Source: Prosopocoilus inquinatus
Lineage: Eukaryota > Arthropoda > Insecta > Coleoptera > Lucanidae
DNA: 64,000 nt
Direction: 5' to 3'
Assembly (NCBI GenBank): GCA_036172665.1
Contig: CM069869.1
Location: 2,294,001-2,358,000, forward strand
Both the position numbers and the translations under genes were made by a program. The notes under the pieces are model-generated. The model searched no databases, was not told where the DNA came from, and worked only from the letters and a program-made list of their open reading frames with translations. Below are positions 10,801-22,987 of this stretch, one piece after another (the first letter of the stretch is position 1; every line of letters starts with the position of its first letter).

Positions 10801-13800
10801 AGGAATCTTTTTAGAAATCGTAATTTTCTAAGTTACTTAATTCATTCCAGTTAAACTTTCCACTTCGTATATGTATATATAAAGATAATATTATTGTATC
10901 AGAAAGTTATTTGCCTTAGGCAAAATTAGGAGGAAAAGTAAATTGTTGCCTCACCTCAATAGCTGCATTGTTAAGGTTGGAAGCTGATAAACTGAAAGTT
11001 AGAGCCTCGTTCCACACGGGGTTGCAGGTAGCTTTCCTTGCGGCAGTTTTCTTCTTTTTGGCGCGTTTTCCATTAACGAGAAGGTACACTTTGACGTACG
11101 GATCTGCAACGCAAACATTTGCACGGTAGTTTCAATTTCGAATGTTTGCACACGGAAAACATTACCGACGCTCTCCTTGTCCTGCGGCAGGAACAAGTTC
11201 CTCGCCTTCAAGAGGACGACGGTCAGCCGCTCCGCCGAAGGCAGATAGCTCAGCGACAGCAGGACCTCCTGCAGCTCTTCGGGCGGCTTCTTGTTTTTCG
11301 TTATCTCTCCCCACACCTCGACGCTGGAGGTCACGTCGAACTCGTCCATCGACATCCTCACCTCGCCGATGACGTCGTTCCGGGAGAAACGGTCGTAGTC
11401 AAACACTTGAAGGGTGAGGGTCTTAGATTGGAGGTCCTCGTGGGAGACGGGGAATTTAAAGTGCTGATCGAAGAACGGATTGGGGTCGTTGCGATGGATC
11501 GCCGTCTGCCTCTTTCTCGAATCTACTTCCGGTATCATCGATAATTTCACGTAGGGGTCGTTGAAACCGCCCTGATCGCTACCGGCTAAATCATGAGCTG
11601 CAAAATGACAATTTCCACATTATTTCACATGTGAAAGAATATTATTTCAAACAATATAATAGTTTATCAAAAAACGATTTTCATAAGACGTGATTTTAGC
11701 GCAAGCATCCAGTTTTAGAAAACGAGTCGAAGACGCGTTTTCTAAACGGACAAGTGCGCCAAAATGTCTTATGAAACGTGTATTTTATAGTATTTTTTTC
11801 TATTTCGGTGATTTAACATGAAACAAACCTTAAAAAATGGCGTTTTTTTGTAATGTCACATGGTTTTGTTGATGGCGGTTGGTGAAATTGGTCGACGCTT
11901 AAAATAATTTCAAACAAATGTCAGCTTAGAGGTTATGTCTGTAATTGAATCGGTGAGTGCATAATCGTGTTCAGTCCAAATTTACTGTGTTGAGAAAACA
12001 ACAAATAACTTTCTCTAGATTTTTATTTTAAGTGAATTATTGGCTAAAATTCTTTCAGATAAGGATATCTGAAGCGTCCTGAAGCCAATAATTACTTAAA
12101 ATAAACATCTAGAGAAAGTTATTTGTTGTTTTCTCAACACAGTATATTTGGACTGAACACGATTAAGCACTCACCGATTCAATTATATATTTTGTGAGCT
12201 TCAAACATGTACAACTTGGAGGTAGATTATTATTTCTAATTTGATATTTGAACAAATCTAGCAGCGTATGTTGCCACCAACCTGACAAAATAAAATATCG
12301 GGTGCTTTAATGTTCTACTTTATGAAACACAAATGACTCATTTGAGTTTCATAATGTAGCTCATTGAAGTACCGAAATAGGAAAAATTTAGTTTAAAGAT
12401 CTTCGGTTGGGTTCAGTTCATCCAAATTTGATTTTTATTTAGTTTTATTTAATGTTTTTAATTAAAAAAAAAATCTTTTCCAGGGTTTGGCTTCTTTAGG
12501 TTGGTTGGGTTGACCTTGAGATTGTTGTGTTCTTTGGAATTTAAGTTTAGGGCTTGGTTTATTTAGATTGAGTTGACCTTCAGACGAATCGGATTTGATT
12601 TTAGTAAATTTTATTTTCCTATTACCTTTTATTTCATAATTAAAAAAAATCGCTTAAACTGATTCTGTTAAATTCAGCTGTGTTTGGTTGACCTTGAGAT
12701 GGTATAAATTTGATGTTTATTAAATTTTACCTTTTAAATGTTCGGTGTTTTTGTTTTTTAATTTACTTTTTAATTTCTGACTGACTTCGTTGAGTTCAGG
12801 GTTAGGTTGGCCTTGAGAATGTCTGCAGTTGCATTTTTATTATCTTTTACCTTTTTTAATGCGCAGTTGTTACAGTTTTCTTTTTGTGTTGATGGAATGT
12901 GTCTCCAATTTGTGTTGCGAGTTCGGTCGTTGGCCGTAAGATCGCGGAGCCCGTCCCGTTTGAGGGAGGTTGCACATGCTTTTGGGTGCGCGCGCTCTGA
13001 CCACTATATTTACGCACGTCGCTTGGGGTGTTGGTCAATTTTTGTGCTGCATTGGAGTTTTCATTTTTTGATTAGTCGAATTCGAATTTTTGTTTTGGTC
13101 GAATTCAGTTGATTTGGCTCAATTCCGAGATAAGCTGACTTGATTTTCATTGAATTTTATTTATTTATTTAAATTTTTAATTCGAGTTACGTTCATCTTA
13201 CTTGAGTTAAGATTGACTGACTCTCATTTTAATTAATTAATATTTAACAATTTTATTGTCACATCTTTTAAAATGTTTTCGATTTCTGGTTTTATTTTTT
13301 GCGCTTTTCTTTTATTGAATTTACTTTTGGATTGAGTTGACCTGACCTTGAGACGGGTTGAACTTGATTTTTATTAAATTTAAATTTTTAATTCGAGTTG
13401 AGCTTGCTTGAGATTGGCTCAGCTTCGTTTTCATTAATTAATAATTAACAAGATTTTTCTGGTTGGATCTTTTTAAAAGCTTTTTTTAAAATTATTTTAA
13501 AATTCTTTTGTTGAATTGGGTTCAGTTGGGTCGGGTTGCCCTTGAAACGGGCCGGACGGGAAGTCTTAAACAAAATTAATTTCAGTCATCCAAATTTAAA
13601 CTACAAACAACAAAGAAAACTAGGAAGTTGAGCAAGAAAAGTCCCATATTCATGGAAAGCTGTATTCGTAAAAAAGTCGTAAAAGAGATTGTAATGACCA
13701 CATAATTGGAATGACTAGAATTGTATGAACCACTACTAAAATGAAATAAACGGTGAAAACACTTATAATCCAATCTGTTGGTCCGTTTCGGCAAATACAC

Positions 13801-16800
13801 GTATGCGTTTGGTTAATTTATAAACTTGGCAACGTCTCCAGAAAATGATGCTAACGCGCAGTTTGAAATATTGACTCATCATTGGCCTGTTGTGACCACG
13901 TTCATTCGCTGTCTATTTTTCGATTGGCCGGCCGGGTTTTGCATCAAAGTGAATTCCATTGCGGGACGCTCTTCTGCAATACGACGCGACAACACACGCG
14001 TATTTCGTTAATTTTGAGAATCCGTGTAAATTAGTACCGCAAGATTCATCTACAACAGTTTGACCCGAATGAATTGAGCTCTACGTGTCTGTTGATGTGC
14101 GTTTCAAACGTCTCATGCCAACGAACGGGTTGTAGGATTCGTGTGATCTGAGGGTACGTGAACGGCCATGAAGCGCAAGCACGTTGCATTTTGGAATGTC
14201 ATATTAACAATTCATACGAAGAAAAGGAAGCACGGTTGCCTAATTAAAGAATGAAAGATTAAACAGCAAAACCACGGAAGTGATGTTTTGGAAGAAGTGC
14301 TGCAGGGCAACGTTAATGGATGAGGTTAGAAGTGACCAGATGAAAGAGAGAGTGAGAATGAAGTACATTCTTAAATGAAGCAATGGAAAAAAGCAACTCC
14401 TTTGTTCTGGATACACTAGGAAAATGGACGCAAATCGATGAAATCACAAAAAATCTAAAATGGAAGCCATCCAGAGAAGAAAAAGGGAAAAATCGGGGAT
14501 ATATAGGAATGACATGGTGAAATAGATTAATAGAGAGGCTTGCGAAAGGAGCCGACATTAAATATAATGTCATTAAAATCAAATTAAAAAGTCATCAGAT
14601 GCTTGTAAAAAAGAACTTAAAGTTGAGATTATGTTCCCATTATGTTTACGTAACTAATTATTTATTTATTCATTTGATAATGTAGGTATTGATTGAATTC
14701 CGGTTGAAAATAAGCGTAAACGGGGGGCAATGAAGAAAAGATTTACGTGGAGACATAAAAGTATGGTTCACGCGAAGGTAAGTATATTCAAAGGATGCAA
14801 ACAAATGATATGAGTTTTTTTTTAAGAGCCGTAAAATGAGTTACGACGTCGGAGAGCAAATATGAAATGTGAGCTGGGTTCGTTTATTTGCTTGTCTCGC
14901 GTTTACATGTACCAAAAGTCATTCTGCTTTTATTACCTACATCTACATTCTTGCACCTCCTTATAAAAATTATATGCAAAAGTATTGTTGCCGTACAAAG
15001 GTGACCTTATTTTTTATGATGTGTTATGTCCTGTGTTATGTCCTGCTAGTTAGGAAAGGATTTTCGATCACCCTGTACAAAATGAATAGGTACATATGAA
15101 ATTGGTTTGGATGGCCTGAACGAAATAATAAATAAAATACTGCATAGAACAGAATTTCAATGAATAAAGTGGAAGCAATAAAATGAAAAACAGATAACTA
15201 ATTTAAATAAAAAATAATACAGTCAAGATTAAAAATAATGTCTCTCTAAAGCCTTATCGTATCCAGTCTGATCACCATAACAAGCAGGTAAACATCGATT
15301 CAAGAATTCCATGCATGCCTAATCGTTTGTCCGCCTACTAGTTATGGTGGCTAGTGGCTAAAAGTAAATTATCTGTAAATTAACTTCCGTTTCTGATTCT
15401 GACTGTACATAAATAAAAAATATAAACAGATAAACAAGTGAACAGAAACACGCTAGTTCGATTTGAAAAGTTCAAGTGGATTATACTTGAAAGCAAAAGG
15501 TTTACGTAATTGGGCGAACTCATTGTTACACTCAGGCCCGTTTTTTTCACCTCCTGAGAAATTTATCTGCCAGGTATTATCCTTGGAAACCGGAAACTAT
15601 CGATAATATTACCTACCATATAAATTTATCAGGAGGTGAAAAAATCGGGCTCTTTATAATGTAACATTTATTTACACCAGAGGTTCCCAACGAGGTTCAT
15701 GAAGACTTGAAGGCGTCGATGAACCTAGAGGGGTCGGATGGGGGTCGATAAACTTCTAGGTGTCTTTTAGGAGGTCGGAGTTGTTAACTCTTGTTTAATG
15801 GAGGCCTATCTGAATACTTAATGATAAAGTAAAAGATTTACAAATTATATTAAATAAATTTGAATCAGCTCGAATAAAAGAGAGAGAAAGAAGACGTTCA
15901 ATTGGTTATCAAAACCAAAATGTACCTAAAGTACAGTCAACTCGGATAAAACAAAAACAAAAGGCGATCGTCGATTACGACAGGGCGGAAATAAAAATAG
16001 TGCAAAACTCAATAAGTCAAATCGATGTAAAAACTCTCAACAAAAATGTAATTTGATAATTAAAAAGGAACAGAAATAAAATAAAGTCAAGTCAATAACC
16101 GAGATAAATCGGCGGGATTAAAATATAAAATAAAATAATCTTAAATCGTATTTAAAAAAACACAACAGACGATCAATTAATTGATAATTAAAAAAATAAA
16201 AAGTCATGACAAGTGATTAGTTGATAATTTGAAAGTAAACAAAGTAAAAACAAAACAAACAAAATCGATTGAAAGAAAAAACAAAGGTCCATCAATTGTT
16301 TATATTAAAATAACAAAATAATCTTAAATCGTATTTAAAAAAAAAAAACAAAAGACGATCAATTAATTGATAATTAAAAAAATAAGAAGTCGTGACAAGT
16401 GATTAGTTGATAATTTGAAAGTAAAAATGTTGATAATTTAAAAGTAGAAACAAAACAAACGAAATCGATTGACAAAAAACAAAGGTCCATCAATTATTTA
16501 TATTAAAAATTAAATAAATAAAATAAATTCAAAATTCAAAAATGACGATAAATCGGCGGGATTAAAATATTAAATAAAGTAATCTTAAACCGTATTAAAA
16601 AAAAAACAAAAGACGATCAACTGATCTTTACGAAAATAAGAAATCATGTCAAAGAAAATCAAACCGAAGAGAAAACAAAAAAACAAAGAATTATTGATAA
16701 TTTAAAAGTAAAAACAAAACAAACGAAATAGATAATAGTTTCCGAGGATATTACCTGCCGGATAAATTTATCAGGAGGTGAAAACATTGGGACTTATAAT

Positions 16801-19800
16801 ACCGTATGATTTTTTTAATTTTAGATAAAGGGAGGCCCTGGAAAGCAAAAGGTATAGTGCCAAATACCTCTATAAATAAAAATTTACCGCAGAATTTCCA
16901 ATAACTTCTTTAGTTCTGATTGTAGGTTTGGCACTTCCTCTTTTCCTGTCCATACCATCATCCTTTATGACTAAATTTAAATGTACTTTTACTTTTCATG
17001 GCCAACCTTTATCTAAAATTCAAAAAATCATATGGTATAACATTTATTTAAACCAACCTAACGATGTGGATGAAGACTTCAAGGGGTCGATGAACCTATA
17101 AGGGTCGGCTGGGGGTCGATGTACCTCTAGGGCTCTTTTAGGCGGAGGTCAGAGATATGAATTTTTATCTAGTGTAGGCCTGTCTGAATATTTGTTTTAA
17201 AAAAAGTAGGAATAGAAGATTTACGAATAATCTTAAATAAATTTGTATTAGACACTGTATGTACAGTGGCGAACACAGAAAACAGTACACTGCTTTTTTT
17301 AGATGGTAATCAGTTTTAATTATCAGGTCTGCGGTTCAGTATAATGTCATAACAATGAAATTCCTAATAACTTCAACGAATTTTTTTTATATAAAATTTC
17401 GTATAATATACACAGCTGTACTTTAATAGATGATAAGAAATTATTAACATGTACAGGATGTTCCACTCGAGGTGGCTTCTTTCATACCTCTCCAATTACT
17501 CATGTTACAAAAGAAATGTTTCAAATGAAAGTTACTTTAAAATTAGTTTAGTGTATACAGCATGTTCCGTTTAGTCTGGGCGTCACTTGCTTAAGTCCAT
17601 GGCAAGACTAAAATCCACACCTATCATGTCTTTTTACTAAAAGCACCTTCATAAAAACTAATTTTTACTTTTTGAATAATCTTGGAGTAAATATAAACAA
17701 ACAGTTTGCTCAGTAACTATAGCAAGCAGCAGATGTCATAATATTTCGTGTATTTTTAAAAATCGTGAAGAAAAATGTAAATACAGAAAAAAAAACTCTT
17801 AGCAACAGATATCCCCTTATCAATGAAAAGAGAATTAAATTACGCATCTATTAATTTAAAGTTACTTTAACCTAAAAAATACATTTGTTTTCCTGTTCTT
17901 GAAGTGACTTTAAATAAAAGCTTTTTTAAAATGTGATTATGAAAACAAGCTTTAATGGTAAAAGATATGCGGTATTCCATTAAAAAAAAGTGTTCGTATT
18001 TTGAATAAACTCAAGTTTATTATTTTGTTTTGTGAAAATTTATGTTACTTGGAATTTTTTTTGTGTAACTGAAAGCGCGTTTCAAGGTCAAGCTTTTGCA
18101 AAAAAAAACGCAAGTCTCTAATGTCATTTGTTCGGAAGATACTTGCATTTTTTTGAAGTACTGCAACAACTATAATTTAAAAACGGTTTAGATTTTTATG
18201 TGGTACACATTAAAATTCAGTCCGCAATCCGAAAACGTGAAAATATGGATGATATTCCATTTAAAATGGCGAAGTAACATAACACCCAGACCAAACGGAA
18301 CTCTCTGTATACACCAGACTACATTTTTTTGCAAAATGAGTAATTACAGAGATATGAAGGAAGCTGCCTTAAGTGAAACACCCTGTATATGTATAATTGC
18401 GCTTAAGCTCGATAAGTCATCGATCACATAATAATTAAATAAAGCCAACTCTATTAGAAAGAAGAAAAAAAAAATTAAATAAAATAAATAAGTTAAATTG
18501 AGTAAAACGAAACCAAAAGACTATTGTTGATGAAGTAAGGACGTAAATTATGAGTCAAATCTATAAAAAAATTGACGTGTACAATCAAAAATTAATCCGG
18601 AGATGTTAAAGAAACAAAATAAATTATTTAACAATTAAAAACTAAAATAAAAATCAAATCGAAACAAAAATCGAGTAAAAGAAAGAAAAAACAAAAGACG
18701 ATCAATTGATAATTAAAAAATTAAATTGTGTTAAATAAAAGCAAACAAAAGAAAAACCAAAATATGGTAAATGTATAAAGTTAAAAATAAAATGAGATCA
18801 AATGACTTAGAACAAAAGAAAAACAAAGGTCAGTCAATTGATTTTATTAAAAACTGAATTAAATAAAATCAAATAAGCAATAAAAAGACGATCTGTGACA
18901 AAGATAAGAATGAAAATAAAAATTGTTTTAAATTAAGTAAACCAAAGAGAATCAAATTGATAATGCAAATATAAAATAAAGTCAAATCGAATCAAAAAAT
19001 GGCGAAATATAATCGGATCGGTTTATAAGAAAAAGAAAACTGAAAAAAGGACATACAAAATCATAGTATGCAATGTCAGTATATCTACGCAAGCTGTTTT
19101 AGAAATACATAAGTATTAAGTAAATCTGAATGAAAAAAAAAAAAAATTTTTTGTAAGGGGTCGATACTTAAAAATGGTTGGGAATCCCCAATTTAAACTA
19201 AAGCTATTAATGTGGTCTTATAACATTATTTGTTACTTACTATTTTGCATTAAATTGATTTTTGCGTGAAGAAAAAATTTTCGAAGTATCAAGTTTTTTT
19301 AAATTTATTTGTAAGAGGTCGATACTTAAAAATGATTGGGAATCCCCGATTTAAACTAAGCCATTAATGTGGTCTTATAACATTATTATTGTTTGCTGCT
19401 TTGTACATAATCGGTTTTTGTATAAAGAAAGAATTCTCGAAGGACCAAGTTTTTTTTTTAATTTAATTTCGTCTCCATCGATTCCACAACTAATACCAAT
19501 GGCAACATGATCTAATGATAATTTTAATAAAAATATCATTTCACATTTAACAATTTTTTTATGTATCTATTAATTTTCATTAGAAAGAAGAAAAATAGTC
19601 CTGGAGAGTCCTCTTACAGCCGATAATGATCTCACCTAAGAACCCCGACTCTGCATGATAATCTGGGCTAAGACGACTTTATGTAATAATATTTTTTAAA
19701 TAATTGAATTGTGTTTTGGTGCTATAAATCTTTTGTCACTGGTTCGTTAATGCATACTTCAAAAGCAGTACTTTCAAATACGTTCGTTTACGTGAGGAAA

Positions 19801-22800
19801 ATGAAACGCGTTTTTTTTTTTGTGACTCAACGCACATTATTATAATTGTTGGAGTTCAATTATCGTACCAAAATTAATATTAAGTTAGTCAAAGTTTGAC
19901 ATAAAATAATGTTATATTTTTCTCTGTATAACTCAAGATAAATAAACAAGTTCTTCTGGAATCTATCTGCTTATTATTGCCGTTATATTGCGCCCAACAA
20001 TAATAACAAGAAGAGACACCGGGATCAAAGGATACAACAGTGCCTCCTTTTTATTTATTTATTTATTTAAGTTTTTGCCTTGAAAAGTCGTCTTAGGGCC
20101 GAAGATGATCGGTCCTAAGAACCTCGATTATGCATGATATTCGGGGTTAAGACGACTTTATAAAAAATAATAATTTTAATAATAAAATCGTGTGCATTGT
20201 TGTAATAATAAATTTTAGAACTGATGATGGCCTAGAGCTTGAAGAAGTTCCCCCAGTTTTACTTGCCCTTTTAAAAAACGAACAAAACTACAAAAAAAGT
20301 ATTTATTATTGCTGTGAAAAAATGGTGGAAATTTTAACTAATTATATACTAAAAGCTGTGCTTATGTTTATTTTTTTAATTTGTTTATTACTGTATTTTT
20401 GCATATAAGAGCTTCTCGGAAAGGAAGACGCCAGGCTTTCGCGAAGGGAGGCCTTCTCTATCTCCATGGCCTATACCATTTTGTGTCTATCCATATTATT
20501 TATACTATTCTTACTTTTAGTCAAAAACTATTCGAATTCTAGACTTTACCTTCAATAAGATGGACTATTAGATCGCTCCTGTCGAAGTCGTACTTTAATC
20601 TAAAATGCAGCCTCCCCAAATGCGATCCGTACTTGGGACTTCCCCCGATAAACAAAGGACCATCCTGCTTCGTGTATAAATCCGGCTGGATGGCACCGAG
20701 TGGGCTGGCCGGAGGGGCGGGCGCGCCCAAATCCGGAGTGTGTCCTCTGGATGGTATGAAAAGGGGCGAAAGGCATCGCCCGAGGCTCGCCGTCGTCCTC
20801 GGAGACACCGGCGCCGGCGAATTGCAAGCGGAACTGGCGGAGCCCCCGGTCAAAGAAGTCAAGCTGGATTGGGAGGGTGAAGGAGTGCGAATCTCTCCTC
20901 CGCTCACTGTGGAGGTGCCAGGGGATGAACACCTGATGTCAAGAGAAGCTGCCCGCAAAGGGGATGGAGATCTGCTGGCGTTTCGCAGGGGATAACTGCT
21001 GGAGTGGGTTGCTTCCTGATGTTGCACGGTGGCTGTTCGGCCGTCTGGGGCGATTGTTCTGATTTGGGGGGAAGAACCTCGATGACCCTAACAAAAAAAA
21101 AAGAAACTTGCATTTTGATTACCTACTGAAAATTTTTTGTTTCCGCATATCGATTTTTGGAATTGGATTTGAAGCAAATAAGATCTCGAAAGTTTATCAA
21201 CAAAAAAATAATAATTTTTGATGAATTCAATAAACTTCAAGTCACCTGACGTGATGCTCCACTATCTAAACTACTTTGCGAAGAGACGCTGGGTGTTCGG
21301 CATAGGGGTGGCTGACCGCCCGGATATGACTTTGACTGGTGTTGCAATTGGGGAGCGCCGGAGTTGGAACAGATGTCTAAAGGCGTCCTCAGGAGCTCTG
21401 CTGTTAGTGACTGGGCCGAAACGTTGTGTGGTGGTTGGATAGTGTGATGTTCTTTAACTAAATTGAATTCCTGAAACAAAACGTAAATGTAGGGGATTTT
21501 TTTTTCAATTGCATAATTAAATTACACGTCCCTAGGTAACATAAATGTGGACATAATTTTACTGGTTGCTGACAGAAGCACTCGTTTAAGATTTTCACAG
21601 TTGATTAGATCGCTTTTTGGGAAGTTTTATCAATGTGTCCTAATTCCTGAGTCCTCTGGTAGTTATTTCTGAATCGAGAAAAAATAAATCTTGAAACACA
21701 TGCGTGATATCTCACCTTGGCCTTGTTTACTGTGACAGTAAAGAGCGTTACTCGGAAATTTAAGGGGTTTATAAGTGTAACGACCAGGAGAGTGTAATCC
21801 TAAATGACCCCAAAAGGCACCCGCTCCCACAGCTTTATTAAAGGAAACTAATTAACCCCTTCCAACCAGTTGAAAAGAAAAAACTTCGATAAATACAGAA
21901 ACAAAACATCTAAGTGTTTGAGCGAGCCCAAAAAAGGGCGGCGGTGCGTCTGTGGGCGTACTCACGCGCAGGCTTACAAACGGATAGTACAAATAAAAGA
22001 CAATGACGTACAATAACGCAATCGTTCGCAATAAAACGCGAGGCACAAGAAAGATTAGAAAACTGCAACAGTATGACAGTATAACAAAAAATTGGGAATT
22101 AACTGAGTCCAGAGTTACGAAACAGACAAATGTAACAAATAAGAGAATTAATAAACGTCCAAAATGTAATGTTTTAGATGACTTTAACGCCCCTCCAAAT
22201 ATTCTTGAAAGTCTAAACGCGGCAGGTTACGCGCACCCGAACCAGATTCACTTCCCAACAAATCTCAAGGATGCTCCCCGGGAACCGACGACGAAATAAA
22301 AGAAAAGGGCCGTAAACTCTTACTGCTGTTCATACCAAATACCACTCCTTGCAAGGTGGAGAGTCAACTGGGTCCATCCGAGTCGTCATCGGAAGAGATC
22401 CTCACTGGACAGCGGCCCTAAACGCAGAGAAATGAGTCCGTTACTACCCGTCTTTTAACGATCATCAAACGGGTCCGAAGCAGTGAGAGACGCACATGAA
22501 AATCCGTAAACGAACCCTTCAGGGGGAAATCCGGCACGTAGGTGATTTTTAATCCGAAACTAAGTCGGTTGGCACAACTCATAATCCCAAAGCTACCATT
22601 CAAACGGCCAAAAAGAAAACACCCCAGTACTCAATGAAACTCCGCCATGTCGACGATGCGAGCTCTGGCGAAAAGAGAGACAAATTTTTCCGTTGTTAAG
22701 CAAAATCAACCGTTATCTCAGGTTTTAGTTTACGTTATCTCAGGGTGAGAGAAACACATACCACCTGCAGCGAAAAGGGTGGCCTAAACAGGTGTAACAT

Positions 22801-22942
22801 GAAACTCTAAATTCACACGTAACAGCCGTAATCATCATCACCGCGTAATACCTGTAGCTAGCTCAGGAAAGAATAAGTTGGTAGAGCTAGGGGGTGGTCA
22901 TAAAGGAGAATTTCTAAAAATCTGAGATATCACGTTATGTGA

Positions 22943-22987
<45 letters not shown>

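Larger units (their letters stand above)
2376..10869. mobile_element. Large composite element bounded by inverted repeats, carrying a satellite and a mariner
   Basis: The left boundary (2376-2590, once the MITE at 2418-2545 is removed) and the right boundary (10787-10869) are inverted copies over about 85 bp, sharing TTTAACTGGAAT, AAAATTACGATTTCTAAA and GGAACAGGT. Between them lie the satellite array and the split DD41D mariner. Seen: the repeat pair. Inferred: that the pair are the ends of a single element rather than two chance copies of one repeat. Confidence 0.45.

Noticed and set aside
11119..11544. 141-codon plus-strand frame opposite exon D
   Set aside because: It is the antisense shadow of a GC-rich C2 exon; the minus strand has family motifs and splice sites.
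20600..20995. Alternative frames on both strands across exon C
   Set aside because: Only the frame that runs into the C2A start LGRLHFRLKYDF and joins the flanking exons is coherent.
22003..22299. 98-codon plus-strand frame upstream of exon B
   Set aside because: No recognisable motif, and nothing in the flanks suggests a gene on that strand.
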